Source of the DNA: Bradyrhizobium erythrophlei
Lineage (GTDB): Bacteria; Pseudomonadota; Alphaproteobacteria; Rhizobiales; Xanthobacteraceae
Reading direction: 5' to 3'
Assembly: GCF_900142985.1 (NCBI RefSeq)
Contig: NZ_LT670849.1
Coordinates: forward strand, 310,001 to 374,000
Length of the DNA stretch: 64,000 bases
This document shows, one piece after another, positions 53,187 through 64,000 of this stretch. Both the position numbers and the translations under genes were made by a program. The first letter of the stretch is position 1. Every line of letters starts with the position of its first letter. Below the pieces are notes generated by a model, which saw only the letters and a program-made list of their open reading frames with translations, searched no databases and had not been told where the DNA came from.

Positions 53187-53218
53187 AGGGGCCCGCGTGA
53201 CGCGGGCCTCTTTTATTT
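53187..53218 (+). terminator. Intrinsic terminator after the phosphate transporter gene
   Basis: GGCCCGCG (53190-53197) and CGCGGGCC (53201-53208) form an 8-bp stem with a three-base loop, followed by TCTTTTATTTT. Confidence 0.8.
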
Positions 53219-53272
53219 TGGCTGATTGAGTAGTCCGGCTATTTGACCGTGTTTGTTCAGCAGCGCCAACCC

Positions 53273-54445
53273 TCACGCCGCGAGCGTGTTCTCGACCAGC
53301 TTGATCCAGTAGGACGTGCCATAGACGATCGCGTCGTCGTCGAAATTATAGGCCGGATGATGCAAGCCGGCGCTGTCGCCATTGCCGCAGAAGATGAACG
53401 CGCCCGGCCGCTTCTCGAGCATGTAGGCGAAATCCTCGCCTCCCATCAGCGGCGGCATCTCGGTAACATTGCCGTTGCCGGCGACTTCTTCCGCCACCTT
53501 GATCGCGAAATCGGTTTCCGCCGCATGGTTGACGACGACCGGGTAGCCGCGAAGGTATTCGAGGTCGATCTTGGCGCCGGTCATGCGTGCCACGCCCTCG
53601 ACCACCTCGCGTACCCGTTTTTCAACCAGCGTCCGCACTTCCGCGGTCAAGGTCCTGACGGTGCCCCGGATTTCGGCGGTTTGCGGAATCACGTTGCGGG
53701 CGTTGCCAGCGTGAAATTCGCACATCGAGACGACCGCGGACTCAAGCGGATCGACGCTCCTCGAAACGATCGACTGCAACGCGGTCACCAGTTGCGCGCC
53801 GACCATGACGGAATCGATGGAGAGATGCGGACGCGCGGCGTGCCCGCCGCGGCCCTCGATATGAATGTTGACGGCGTCGGTCGAGGCCATGATCGGGCCC
53901 GGCCGGATCGCAAAGGAGCCGACCGGAATCCCCGGACCATTGTGCATGCCGTAGACCTGATCGATTGGGAAGCGATCGAATAGCCCGTCCTTGATCATGG
54001 CCGCGGCGCCGAAACCGCCCTCTTCCGCCGGCTGGAAGATCACGACCGCATCGCCGGCGAAATTCCGGGTTTCGGCCAGGTAGCGTGCCGCGCCGAGCAG
54101 CATCGCGGTATGCCCGTCGTGACCGCAGGCGTGCATCTTGCCCGAGGTTTTCGAGGCATAGGGCAGTCCGGTCGCCTCCTCGATCGGAAGCGCGTCCATA
54201 TCGGCACGAAGTCCGATCGTCTTGACGCCGCTGCCTTTGGCCGCCTTGCGTCCCTTGATGACGCCGACGACGCCAGTCCCGCCGAGACCCGTCACCACCT
54301 CGTCACAGCCGAACTCTCGAAGCCGCTCCGCCACGAAAGCCGACGTACGCTTCTCCTCGTATCCGAGTTCAGGATGTTCATGGATGTCGCGGCGCCAAGC
54401 CTGAATGTCAGGTTGCAGGTCGGCGGCACGGTTGACGATGGGCAT
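53273..54445 (-). CDS. M20 amidohydrolase (hippurate/IAA-amino-acid hydrolase type)
   Basis: A 390-residue metallo-amidohydrolase of the M20D branch. Metal motifs are GLRADMDALPI and HACGHDGHTAMLLGAARYL (about 105-120), then FQPAEEGGFGAAAM with the catalytic glutamate pair, and a dimerisation domain. Family members hydrolyse N-acyl amino acids such as hippurate or auxin conjugates; the physiological substrate here is unknown. ATG 54445 starts the conserved domain; longer frames do not look natural. Confidence 0.92.
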   Translation of the reverse strand: MPIVNRAADLQPDIQAWRRDIHEHPELGYEEKRTSAFVAERLREFGCDEVVTGLGGTGVVGVIKGRKAAKGSGVKTIGLRADMDALPIEEATGLPYASKTSGKMHACGHDGHTAMLLGAARYLAETRNFAGDAVVIFQPAEEGGFGAAAMIKDGLFDRFPIDQVYGMHNGPGIPVGSFAIRPGPIMASTDAVNIHIEGRGGHAARPHLSIDSVMVGAQLVTALQSIVSRSVDPLESAVVSMCEFHAGNARNVIPQTAEIRGTVRTLTAEVRTLVEKRVREVVEGVARMTGAKIDLEYLRGYPVVVNHAAETDFAIKVAEEVAGNGNVTEMPPLMGGEDFAYMLEKRPGAFIFCGNGDSAGLHHPAYNFDDDAIVYGTSYWIKLVENTLAA

Positions 54446-54607
54446 GGGTAAACTCGGTTTTGAATGCTTGATCAACGTCTTATCTAGCACACCGGTTGTG
54501 GTGGACCCAATAGCTCTGGATCATTGACAAAGCGGCCGGGTCGAGACTTTCTCCGGCCCATTAACGTCTGACTAACGGGATAGCGGACGAAGGGCGGAAA
54601 CGAGAAA

Positions 54608-56227
54608 ATGACGACACGTATCGAGGGAGATTTCGACTACATCATCGTCGGCGCCGGCACTGCCGGATGCATCGTCGCCAACCGCCTGTCGGCCAACCCG
54701 AAAAACCGGGTTCTGATCCTGGAAGCCGGCGGCAGCGACAACTGGATCTGGTTTCACATCCCGGTCGGATACCTCTTTGCGATCGGCAATCCGCGCTCCG
54801 ACTGGATGTTTCGCACCGAGGCTGAGGCCGGTCTCAACGGACGTTCGCTGGCCTATCCACGGGGCAAGGTGATCGGCGGCTCCTCGGCGATCAACGCCAT
54901 GATCTCGATGCGCGGACAGGCCGCCGATTATGATCACTGGCGGCAGCTCGGCCTCACCGGCTGGGGCTACGACGACGTCCTGCCGGCCTTCCGCCGGCTG
55001 GAGGATCACTTTCTCGGCGAGAGCGAACATCATGGCGTCGGCGGCGGCTGGCGTATCGAGGCGCCGCGGCTGTCATGGGCCGTTCTTGATGCCGTCGGCG
55101 ACGCCGCCGAGCAGATGGGCATTCGCAAGATTGCGGATTTCAACACCGGCGACAACGAAGGCGTCGGCTATTTCCACGTCAACCAGAAGCGCGGCCGCCG
55201 CTGGTCCTCGGCGAGAGGATTCCTCAAACCCGCGCTGACGCGCACCAACCTGCGCCTCGAGAAGAACGTCCTGGTCGACCGCCTCATCGTCGAGAATGGC
55301 CGTGCCGTGGGCGTCGCGTTCACGAGGGACGGACAGGTTTTCGAGGCCCGCAGCAAGGGCGAAGTGATCCTGTGCGCTGGCTCGATCGGATCGACGCAGG
55401 TGTTGCACCGCTCCGGCATCGGTCCGGCGGAATGGCTCAACCCCCTCGGCATCGCCAGCGTGATCGACCGGCCGGGTGTGGGGCGCAATTTGCAGGACCA
55501 TCTGCAGCAGCGCGCGATCTACAAGGTCTCCGGCGTGCGCACCCTCAACGAGACCTATTACTCTTACGTGCGGCGCGGCCTGATGGGCCTCGACTACGCC
55601 TTTCGCCGACGCGGCCCATTGACGATGGCGCCCTCTCAGCTTGGTATTTTCACCCGCTCCGACCCTCATCGCGAGCGCGCCAACATCCAGTTTCACGTCC
55701 AGCCGCTATCGCTCGACAAGTTCGGCGATCCCTTGCACCGCTTTCCGGCGATCACGGTCAGTGCCTGCAATTTGCAGCCGACTTCGCGCGGCACCGTGCG
55801 GATCAAGTCGCAGGCTCCCGGAGAGGCGCCTTCGATTGCGCCGAACTATCTGTCGACCGATGAAGACCGTCAGGTCGCCGCCGACGCCATCCGCGCCACG
55901 CGGCGGCTGATGAAGCAGCCGGCGCTTGCACGCTTTTCTCCGGAAGAATTCCTGCCCGGTCCGTCGGTCGGCGATGACGGCGCTTCTCTGGCGAAAGCCG
56001 CCGGCGATATCGGCACCACCATCTTTCACCCCGTGGGCACGGCCAAGATGGGAACGCAAAGCGATCCGCTCGCCGTCGTCGACGAACGGCTGCGGTTTCG
56101 CGGGCTGGCCGGCTTGAGGGTTGCGGATGCGTCGGTCATGCCGACGATCACCTCGGGCAATACCAACACGCCAACGGCGATGATTGCCGAGAAAGGTGCT
56201 GCGATGATTCTTGAGGATTCGCGCTGA
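54608..56227 (+). CDS. GMC oxidoreductase (choline dehydrogenase-like)
   Basis: A 539-residue FAD enzyme. The Rossmann FAD site IIVGAGTAGCIVANRLS is at about 15-31, GMC signature GKVIGGSSAINAMISMRGQ near 88, and the late histidine block FHPVGTAKMG near 475. Such enzymes oxidise alcohols, for instance choline, polyethylene glycol or other substrates; the subtype is not resolved. GGAAACGAGAAA precedes the ATG. Confidence 0.92.
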   Translation: MTTRIEGDFDYIIVGAGTAGCIVANRLSANPKNRVLILEAGGSDNWIWFHIPVGYLFAIGNPRSDWMFRTEAEAGLNGRSLAYPRGKVIGGSSAINAMISMRGQAADYDHWRQLGLTGWGYDDVLPAFRRLEDHFLGESEHHGVGGGWRIEAPRLSWAVLDAVGDAAEQMGIRKIADFNTGDNEGVGYFHVNQKRGRRWSSARGFLKPALTRTNLRLEKNVLVDRLIVENGRAVGVAFTRDGQVFEARSKGEVILCAGSIGSTQVLHRSGIGPAEWLNPLGIASVIDRPGVGRNLQDHLQQRAIYKVSGVRTLNETYYSYVRRGLMGLDYAFRRRGPLTMAPSQLGIFTRSDPHRERANIQFHVQPLSLDKFGDPLHRFPAITVSACNLQPTSRGTVRIKSQAPGEAPSIAPNYLSTDEDRQVAADAIRATRRLMKQPALARFSPEEFLPGPSVGDDGASLAKAAGDIGTTIFHPVGTAKMGTQSDPLAVVDERLRFRGLAGLRVADASVMPTITSGNTNTPTAMIAEKGAAMILEDSR

Positions 56228-56316
56228 TCTCACGCGCAATCCGCGTGAGATCCGGAGCGCTTTCGAGCGAAGTGGAAACCGGTTCGCGTGAAGAAAACGC
56301 GTCAAAACAGAAGAAT
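56227..56316 (+). repeat. Hairpin plus dispersed intergenic repeat
   Basis: ATCTCACGCG (56227-56236) pairs with CGCGTGAGAT (56242-56251) around a five-base loop. The following 65 bases (TCCGGAGCGCTTTCGAGCGA ... GAAAACGCGTCAAAAC, shown in part) match, from memory, a repeat common in Bradyrhizobium and Rhodopseudomonas intergenic DNA. No T run follows the stem, so termination is possible but weak. Confidence 0.6.
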
Positions 56317-56348
56317 AGTGCCCAGTTCTGCTTCGACAGGCTCTCGCA

Positions 56349-57740
56349 TCAGGCCGATTTGCGAACGGCGTTGTCGACCAGGGTCTTGCCGAGCGACCAG
56401 ATCGCGCCAGGGACCTTGTGGCTCGCTGCAATCGTGGAATCGAAAGCGCGTACGATCCAGTTGCAATCTTCCTCGGTGATGGTCAGCGGCGGCAACAGCT
56501 TGATGGTGTGGCTGCCGTGGCCCGACACCTGGGTCAGGATCTTGTGGTCCTTGAACAAGGGAACGGTGATGAGCTGACAGAACAGCCCCTTGTTGGCGGT
56601 CTCCAGCACGTTCCACGACGCCTTCAGCCGCAGTGACTTCGGCGAGCCGAACTCAAGACCGATCATCAGGCCCTTGCCGCGGACTTCCTTGAGAAGTTCG
56701 TAGCCCGGGACCATCCGGTTGAGCGCAAGCCGAAGCTCGGCGCCACGCTTGGCAGCCGCCTCGACCAGCTTCTCCGCTTTCATGACCTCGAGCGTGGCAA
56801 TGCCGGCCGCCATCGCCAGGTCGTTCTTTGCAAACGTCGAGCCGTGGACGACCGCGCGGTCCATTTGATTGAAGATCTTGTCGAAGACGCTCTTGCGGGT
56901 GAGCACCGCGCCGACCGGCACGTGACCGCCCGAGAGAGCCTTTGACAACAGAACCATGTCGGGCTCGACGTTCCAGTGCTCGACGGCGAGGAAGCGTCCG
57001 GTGCGGCCCATGCCGGTCTGGATTTCGTCCGCAATCAGCAGGGTGCCGTACTTCTTGCACAGCGCAGCCGCGCCGGGCAGGAATTCGTCGGTGGGCATGT
57101 TGACGCCCTTGCCCTGGATCGGCTCGAAGATGAAAGCGGCGACTTCACGCGACGACAGCGCCTGCTCGAGCGTCGCAAGATCGTTGAACGGAATCGTGGT
57201 ACAGCCGGGAAGCAGCGGCTGGAAGCCGCCACGGAAGTTGGAATCGTCGGTCAGGGAGAGTGCGCCATAGGTCAAGCCGTGATATGCGTGGGCGCAATAA
57301 ACGATGCCGGGCCTGCCGGTGGCGCCGCGGGCAAACTTGATGGCAGCCTCGACACACTCGGCGCCCGAATTGGCGAAAAACACCTTGTCCAGATATGGGA
57401 CATATTTCAGCAACCGCTCGGCCAGCACGCCGGCAAGGGTCGAAACGTCGAGCTGCACGAGATTGGGAAGGTCGGCATCGAGCACGCTCTTGAGCGCCTG
57501 TCGCAGAGCCGGATGATTCCGGCCAATCGCAAAAACGCCAAAACCGCTGAGTAGGTCGAGGTAACGTACCCCGTCACGATCGAAGAGATACTGACCTTGG
57601 CCCTTCTGAAAACCGACATCATAGCCGATCGTTTTAAGGACCCGAACGAGCTGTTCGTTCAGATGGCGCGCATGCATGGAGCTGCGCTGGCCCTGCCGGT
57701 CCACAAACATCTCAGAAATATCTAGATTAGGATCTGTCAT
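56349..57740 (-). CDS. hpnO: Hopanoid-associated aminotransferase
   Basis: A 463-residue class III PLP aminotransferase. FFANSGAECVEAAIKFAR binds the cofactor phosphate, LLIADEIQTGMGRTG contains the pyridine-contacting aspartate, and the Schiff-base lysine lies in LLSKALSGGHVPVG (about residue 270). HpnO converts a ribosylhopane-derived aldehyde to aminobacteriohopanetriol in hopanoid producers; assignment follows from length and the neighbouring hpn genes. The start has no strong ribosome site. Confidence 0.9.
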   Translation of the reverse strand: MTDPNLDISEMFVDRQGQRSSMHARHLNEQLVRVLKTIGYDVGFQKGQGQYLFDRDGVRYLDLLSGFGVFAIGRNHPALRQALKSVLDADLPNLVQLDVSTLAGVLAERLLKYVPYLDKVFFANSGAECVEAAIKFARGATGRPGIVYCAHAYHGLTYGALSLTDDSNFRGGFQPLLPGCTTIPFNDLATLEQALSSREVAAFIFEPIQGKGVNMPTDEFLPGAAALCKKYGTLLIADEIQTGMGRTGRFLAVEHWNVEPDMVLLSKALSGGHVPVGAVLTRKSVFDKIFNQMDRAVVHGSTFAKNDLAMAAGIATLEVMKAEKLVEAAAKRGAELRLALNRMVPGYELLKEVRGKGLMIGLEFGSPKSLRLKASWNVLETANKGLFCQLITVPLFKDHKILTQVSGHGSHTIKLLPPLTITEEDCNWIVRAFDSTIAASHKVPGAIWSLGKTLVDNAVRKSA

Positions 57741-57838
57741 CAGCTACATACTTCTATAAGCGCTAGTTCCGTCAACTGAAAACGCTGAATGCGGCGTTTT
57801 GCCATCCTCGGAGTATCCATTTGAACACAGGTTACCCC

Positions 57839-58450
57839 ATGTTGCACCGCCCGCGAGACGTCGTGCGCACTTTTATAGTTTTTGGTGTATTCGCCATGAG
57901 TGTTACCCCTGCGCTGGCGGCGGATCCCAGCGGCGACTGGAAGGTGGCCGATGGCGTCGCCAATATCCGCGTCGCCGAGTGTAGTGGCAACATGTGGGGC
58001 GTCGTCGCCTGGGAGCAAGAACCCGGCGGCCTTGACGACCACAATCCGGATGTCTCGAAAAGGAGCAGACCCACCCTCGGCATGCCGATCCTCATTAACA
58101 TGAAGAAGAAGGCCGGCGTCGATCAGTGGGAAGGCGAGGTCTACAACGCCAAGGACGGCAAGACGTATAGCTCGACGATCAAACCGATCGGCTCCGACAA
58201 GCTGGAAATTCAGGGCTGCGTGCTCGGCTTCCTGTGCGGTGGGGAAACTTGGACTCGCGTGGCCGGCCCCATCCCGCCGAGTCCTGCGGCCAGTGTAGCA
58301 AAGGGCGCGAAGGCTCCGGTAGCCCCGAAAACTACGGGCGCGATGACTGCGACGACAAAAATGCCAGCGGGTCAGAAGCAGACAGCCACGACCACCGCCG
58401 ACGTGGGCGATATCTGCCTACTCGCCGATATCGCGCGGCTTGCCCATTAG
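57839..58450 (+). CDS. DUF2147 exported protein
   Basis: A 203-residue protein with a signal peptide (MLHRPRDVVRTFIVFGVFAM, cleavage near ALAA) and a DUF2147 beta domain: SGDWKVADGVANIRVAEC, then YSSTIKPIGSDKLEIQGC and WTRV. A low-complexity Pro/Ala/Thr tail of about 60 residues follows. ATG 57839 is preferred; a TTG six codons earlier is possible. It converges on hpnN with a 33-base overlap of coding sequence, and lies inside the hopanoid block. Role unknown. Confidence 0.8.
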   Translation: MLHRPRDVVRTFIVFGVFAMSVTPALAADPSGDWKVADGVANIRVAECSGNMWGVVAWEQEPGGLDDHNPDVSKRSRPTLGMPILINMKKKAGVDQWEGEVYNAKDGKTYSSTIKPIGSDKLEIQGCVLGFLCGGETWTRVAGPIPPSPAASVAKGAKAPVAPKTTGAMTATTKMPAGQKQTATTTADVGDICLLADIARLAH

Positions 58451-61006
58451 CGCAGGCTGAAACAGCAGCACCGCGGCAAGCGTGGTGACAAGCGACAGCG
58501 CCAGAAGCTTGCCCATGCTCGCCGTGCCGGGATGGCTCGACAGCCACAGACTGCCGAACGCCGTCGCCGTCGTCAGCGCGCTGAAAAATATCGCGCGTGT
58601 CAGACTCGATTGCAGCAGATTCGTTCTGCCTGAGCGCCACGCGGTGACATAATAAATCTTGAAGGCAACGCCAACGCCGAGCAGCAAGGGCAGCGCGACG
58701 ATGTTGGCGAAGTTGAGCGGCAGGTCGATCAGCACGCAGATCTCGAGCGTCACCGCGCCCGCGACCAACAGCGGCACCAGCGTCATCAGCACGTCAGAGA
58801 TGCGCCGGAGCGTCAGCCAGAGCAGCAGGCTGATCACGACCAGCGCCCAGAAGCCGGCGTGAATAAAAGCCCTTACGATTGTTTCGCCGGATTTGAGAAT
58901 CGATACCGGACCACCGATCGCGGTCGGCTCGGCGACAAGCACGGCAGCCGCAAACTTGCGCAGCGTCTCGTTGTCGTTGGGATCGCCGCGCGGCTCGGCC
59001 TCGACACGCATCAGGCCATCCTTGGTCTTCCAGCCGTTCACGAGATCCGCCGGCAGGTTATTCAGACTGACCGGCTTTGCCTGCAAGGCGCTCTTGAGCT
59101 GATCGAGCACGACTTTGAGAGGCGTGACGAAGATGGCTTGCGCCTTTTCGCGCGTCGCCTGATTGGAATCGGCGAGCTTCTGCAGATCGTCGGCCAGCCG
59201 CCGCGCGGCGACCGCTCCCGGCCCCTTGGCGTCACCCGCGTTCCTGCGCAGGCTCTCCGCCGATCCTTTCAAGGCATCGACGTTTTCCGCATCCGACGGC
59301 GGCTCGTCGATCGATTCAGGGTTGAGCGCCGGATTGAGAGTCTTGGCCCCTTGCGCAATCAGCTTCAGCTTTTCCGGCTGATCTTCCGGCACGAAGCTGT
59401 CGAGCGAAACCACGCGCAGCACTTCCGGCAGCTTGGAGAGCTTTTCTTCGATCTTCTTCGCATCGGCTTCCGAATTCGTCATCACGTTGATGGCGTTGGC
59501 GCCGGTGTTCGGATCCTTTCGCAGGTCGAGAAACGTCGAGATCGATTCCACGTTGGGATTGCGCAAGTGCATCGGGTTGAAATCGAAGTGCAGGAAGTAA
59601 AGCAGCGGCAGCCCGGCAACCGCGACCAGCAAGGTCCCGCCGACGATGATGACGCGATGGTCTTCGAGGAAACGATCGAGCGGGGCCAGGAAGGCGTAAC
59701 CGACCGGCTCGTCCTCGCCCGGCGGATTGATCAGGCTGAGCAAGGCCGGCAACACGGTGATGCTGGAGAGAAACGCCACCAGCATGCCGAGGCCGGCGAT
59801 CTCGCCAAGTTCCGAGACGCCCTTGTAATCGGTCGGCAGAAAACACAGAAATCCCGCGGCCGTCGCCATGGCGGCGAGCGAAAGCGGAACAGCGGAGCGC
59901 TCCGCGGCACTCGCCAGCGCCGTGTTCAGATCGTTGCTCTTGAAGCGTTCCGATCGATAGCGCACGCTGAACTGGATGCCGAAATCGACGCCAAGGCCAA
60001 CGAATAGAACAGCGAAGGCTATCGACAGCAGATTGAGCGAGCCAACCATCATCAGGCCGAGCGCCGTGGTGATCGAAAGGCCGATGAACAGATTGGCGAA
60101 CACGGCCGAGATGATCTTGGCCGAATGCAGCGCCAGCCAGAGGATGACCAGAACGACCAGAACGGTCCCGACCCCGTTGACGACGGCGCCGTCGGCAACG
60201 GTTGCAAACTCCTCGTTGGCGATCGGCACCGGGCCGGTCAAGCGTACCCTCGCACCGTATTGGCCCTGAAAATTGAGCTGGGTCGCCGCCTCGCGAATAG
60301 CGTCGGTGGCCGCCTTGCCCGGCTCGAGCGCGTTGAAGTCGAGGATCGGCTTGAATTCAATGAAATTCCGTTTGTCGGAATCGGTCAGCGGCTTGTCGCT
60401 GACGAGTTCGCGCCACGAGAAGGTCGCGTTGCCGTTCTTCAGCACGTCCTCGATCGTGCGGGAGATCTGGTTGAACGGCCGCTCCGCACTGTCGAGCTTG
60501 ATCTGGCCGCGCTTGACGCCCGCGAGCACGGTTTCCAGGGCGCCGGTAAGACCCCGGATGCTCGGATCGCCCGCCATGATCTCGATCAGCGGCGCCGCCG
60601 ATTCGAACTGCCTGGTAAGACCGGCGACTTCTTCCTTCGGCAGGAACAGGAACCCGTTCTTCTCGAAGAATTCACCGGAGCCGAGCGGCAGCACGGCCTG
60701 GAAATGCTCCTTGTCGCCGGCCAGCTTCTGGTAGAGAGCGGCGGCCGCCGAGGCCGTCAGTTCGGGGGTAGGCCCCTCCACCACCGCGATGATCGTGCTG
60801 TCCTGGTCGAAGGCTTGATCAAACTGAATGTCGCGCTTGCGCCAATCGAGATCGGGGGAAATCAGCTTGTTGATGTCGGTGTTGATCTCGAAATGTTGCG
60901 CCGTATAGAATCCGGCTCCAACCGCAAGACCGAGCGCAATCAGAACTGTGGTGGCCGCAAACCGGGTGCAGGTCTGGACAATCGAAACAACTATCTTTGT
61001 CAGCAC
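58418..61006 (-). CDS. hpnN: Hopanoid RND transporter
   Basis: An 862-residue RND-superfamily protein. Two blocks of membrane helices (about 15-35 and 270-480; 680-860) are separated by large periplasmic loops, as in MMPL/HpnN proteins. Each block has paired glycine/aspartate-rich segments (GLGVDFGIQFSVRY). HpnN carries hopanoids to the outer membrane. It starts at GTG 61006, divergent from ispH, and overlaps the DUF2147 gene tail-to-tail. Confidence 0.93.
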   Translation of the reverse strand: MLTKIVVSIVQTCTRFAATTVLIALGLAVGAGFYTAQHFEINTDINKLISPDLDWRKRDIQFDQAFDQDSTIIAVVEGPTPELTASAAAALYQKLAGDKEHFQAVLPLGSGEFFEKNGFLFLPKEEVAGLTRQFESAAPLIEIMAGDPSIRGLTGALETVLAGVKRGQIKLDSAERPFNQISRTIEDVLKNGNATFSWRELVSDKPLTDSDKRNFIEFKPILDFNALEPGKAATDAIREAATQLNFQGQYGARVRLTGPVPIANEEFATVADGAVVNGVGTVLVVLVILWLALHSAKIISAVFANLFIGLSITTALGLMMVGSLNLLSIAFAVLFVGLGVDFGIQFSVRYRSERFKSNDLNTALASAAERSAVPLSLAAMATAAGFLCFLPTDYKGVSELGEIAGLGMLVAFLSSITVLPALLSLINPPGEDEPVGYAFLAPLDRFLEDHRVIIVGGTLLVAVAGLPLLYFLHFDFNPMHLRNPNVESISTFLDLRKDPNTGANAINVMTNSEADAKKIEEKLSKLPEVLRVVSLDSFVPEDQPEKLKLIAQGAKTLNPALNPESIDEPPSDAENVDALKGSAESLRRNAGDAKGPGAVAARRLADDLQKLADSNQATREKAQAIFVTPLKVVLDQLKSALQAKPVSLNNLPADLVNGWKTKDGLMRVEAEPRGDPNDNETLRKFAAAVLVAEPTAIGGPVSILKSGETIVRAFIHAGFWALVVISLLLWLTLRRISDVLMTLVPLLVAGAVTLEICVLIDLPLNFANIVALPLLLGVGVAFKIYYVTAWRSGRTNLLQSSLTRAIFFSALTTATAFGSLWLSSHPGTASMGKLLALSLVTTLAAVLLFQPALMGKPRDIGE

Positions 61007-61427
61007 GTCTACTCTTTCTGGTGTCTGCGGCCTGCCGGAAACGCTCGCTGTCTAGCGGAGTTCCCCTGGCCGATCTAATGTTGTTTTTGCGCTTTTCCGG
61101 CGGTGAGAGGCCTTAAAAGGCCCAGAAGGCGCGAAATTCGGGCTATCGGGCGCCTCGACGCACTTATTTGACCGTTATGACGCAGCTTTGAGAAAATCGA
61201 GAGCAGTCAAGCCAAGAAAGTATTATTTTACCTATATTAACGCTGCGAACCACATATACCTACCCATGTGTCCCCTCCGCTCGTAGCCGCCTTTCCTATC
61301 CGGTCTTTTTTTGACACAAAGCCCTGCGCCAGCAGGGCCCGGGGGAATGTTGGTGCGGATGTTGCACACCTGCGTTGATATCTGGGCGCCAAAACGGGGA
61401 TAGTTGAACTTGCGTAACGGCCATCCA
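61007..61427. other. Divergent promoter region between hpnN and ispH
   Basis: The 421-base spacer holds no protein-like frame. GCCCTGC/GCAGGGC (61321-61327, 61332-61338) makes a small hairpin in the ispH leader, just after a TTGACA hexamer (61310-61315) that has no -10 partner at 17 bases. No recognised operator was seen. Confidence 0.45.
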
Positions 61428-62354
61428 ATGGAAGTTTATCTGGCACAGCCCCGCGGATTTTGCGCGGGTGTGGTGCGGGCGATCGAGATCGTCGAGCGTG
61501 CGCTCGAGAAGTACGGTCCGCCGGTCTACGTTCGGCACGAGATCGTCCACAACAAGTACGTGGTCGAAAGCCTTAAAAACAAGGGTGCGATCTTCGTCGA
61601 GGACCTTTCCGAGGTCCCGCCGCGGGCCGTGACCGTGTTCAGCGCCCACGGCGTGGCCCGCAGCGTGGAAGAAGAGGCCGCCGCCCGCGGCCTGCCGGTG
61701 CTTAACGCCACCTGCCCGCTGGTGACCAAGGTCCACAACCAGGGCAAGCGATATATGTCGAAAGGCCGCTCCCTGATCCTGATCGGCCATGCCGGCCATC
61801 CGGAGGTCGAGGGCACCATGGGCCAGGTTCCAGGCCCCGTCCTGCTGGTCCAGAACGTGGATGACGTCGCGGCATTGACCCTGCCGGCCGACACCCCGGT
61901 GGCCTATATCACCCAGACCACGCTCAGCGTGGACGACACCAAGGACATCATTGCGGCCCTTCACGAGCGTTTTACAGATATTCAAGGCCCCGACACCCGG
62001 GATATCTGCTATGCGACACAGAACCGCCAATCTGCGGTAAGGGACCTCAGCAAGCTCGTCGACGTTATCCTGGTAGTAGGCGCGGCCAACAGTTCCAACT
62101 CAAACCGCTTGCGGGAGATTGGGACCGAGGTTGGCGTTGCCAGTTATCTGATCGCCGACGGCAGCGAGTTGAACCCAGAGTGGTTGAAGGATGCCAAGGC
62201 CGTCGGAATCACCGCCGGCGCGTCGGCACCGGAAGTTCTGGTCGACGACGTGATCGAGGCGTTGAAGCGGATTGGACCTGTCGCCGTATCTGTACTCCCC
62301 GGCCGCGAGGAAAATATCGAATTCAGGCTCCCGGCCGAGTTGACGGCGAGCTGA
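61428..62354 (+). CDS. ispH: 4-hydroxy-3-methylbut-2-enyl diphosphate reductase
   Basis: A 308-residue enzyme that makes IPP and DMAPP, last step of the MEP isoprenoid pathway. The three iron-sulfur cysteines are in [11 protein letters not shown] (residue 12), [11 protein letters not shown] and [12 protein letters not shown] 61428 begins [17 protein letters not shown] codons at 61404 and 61410 with a GGGGA sequence upstream are alternatives. Position between hpnN and hpnH suggests it feeds hopanoid precursor supply, perhaps as a second copy in the genome. Confidence 0.95.
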   Translation: MEVYLAQPRGFCAGVVRAIEIVERALEKYGPPVYVRHEIVHNKYVVESLKNKGAIFVEDLSEVPPRAVTVFSAHGVARSVEEEAAARGLPVLNATCPLVTKVHNQGKRYMSKGRSLILIGHAGHPEVEGTMGQVPGPVLLVQNVDDVAALTLPADTPVAYITQTTLSVDDTKDIIAALHERFTDIQGPDTRDICYATQNRQSAVRDLSKLVDVILVVGAANSSNSNRLREIGTEVGVASYLIADGSELNPEWLKDAKAVGITAGASAPEVLVDDVIEALKRIGPVAVSVLPGREENIEFRLPAELTAS

Positions 62355-62385
62355 TCAACCTCTGACTACGGAAAGAAAGCTTGTA

Positions 62386-63534
<1,149 letters not shown>

Positions 63535-64000
63535 GCTGCGAAGCGCACGGTTGAAATCGATGCCGGTCGTCACGAGATCGCGCAGCGTTCGCGGATTACG
63601 CGCAACGCTGCGCATGATCTGACGCAGGTCGAGATCGCCGTTCGGCTTGATGGCGGCCATGGCCACTGACGGCAAAGCCCGGTGGGCGGGATCGCTGACG
63701 ACCCGTAGCGCAGCAAACGGCAGCCCTGCATTGGCGGCATATTCCGCCGCAATGTGGCTTTCCATGTCGACGGCGGCAGCGCCCGTCTCCTGATGCAGCG
63801 CTTCCTTGAGGTGACGGGCCGCAACCACCTGTTCGGCGCCCGCCAGACGTCCCCTGACGATGCGCCGGCGCCCTAGCCCGACGCTTGCGATCAGATCGTC
63901 ATTCAAGGAAAGACCCGCCAGCCAGCGGGCATCGCCAGCCAGCACTTCGGTCGCAACCACGACGTCGCCCGACTTGAGGGACGGGTCGAGGCCCCCGGCC

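Noticed and set aside
61310..61315. TTGACA hexamer as the ispH promoter -35
   Set aside because: No -10-like hexamer follows at 16-18 bases; the expected place is GC-rich hairpin sequence.

Overview
The window is GC-rich chromosomal DNA from an alphaproteobacterium, most likely Bradyrhizobium or a close relative in the Bradyrhizobium/Rhodopseudomonas group. This rests on the hopanoid block (hpnO, hpnN, ispH, hpnH, hpnG), an imuA-imuB-dnaE2 cassette with an alphaproteobacterial LexA box (GTTC-N7-GTTC), an EcfF/OsrA-type sigma/anti-sigma pair whose two cysteines fall at residues 129 and 179, a TIGR03808/TIGR03809 gene pair, and dispersed palindromic repeats of a kind common in these genomes. 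I saw no rRNA, tRNA, CRISPR array, prophage or intact insertion sequence. Assignments come from reading the sequence and from memory of protein families; no database was searched.

Layout. 0-9.6 kb: a partial membrane-anchored hypothetical gene, a GT39-type glycosyltransferase behind an EcfG-like promoter, a class II aldolase, a leftward set (HerA-like ATPase, GT87-type glycosyltransferase, M20 peptidase) and two small genes. 9.7-19.3 kb: folP-folB-folK run into the methylmalonyl-CoA mutase locus (mutA, a GFA-family gene, a small membrane gene, mutB), then meaB and pcp. 19.4-29.9 kb: TIGR03808/TIGR03809, a leftward operon of ECF sigma factor, membrane anti-sigma and secreted subtilase, a diguanylate cyclase with a DUF2336 gene, and ecfF-osrA. 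30-43.5 kb: catabolic and transport genes (enoyl-CoA hydratase, CoA transferases, GST, secreted hydrolase, MFS transporter, amidohydrolase), a TauE-family operon and a winged-helix/TPR regulator. 43.5-51.3 kb: a TRAP-permease remnant, a WGR-like/cyclase fusion and the SOS mutagenesis cassette. 51.5-56.2 kb: PiT phosphate transporter, M20 amidohydrolase and GMC oxidoreductase. 56.3-64 kb: hopanoid synthesis and export.

Most interesting. First, the sigma/anti-sigma/subtilase operon at 22.0-24.9 kb: the predicted periplasmic domain of the anti-sigma factor looks like the subtilisin prodomain (I9 fold) carried by the protease encoded next to it, which suggests a protease-gated envelope signalling system. 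Second, a family of paired bulged hairpins (four loci, seven hairpins) with covarying outer stems and a fixed three-base bulge, arranged like REPINs. Third, a palindromic repeat inserted in frame in dnaE2. A small-RNA candidate lies between two of the hairpin loci.
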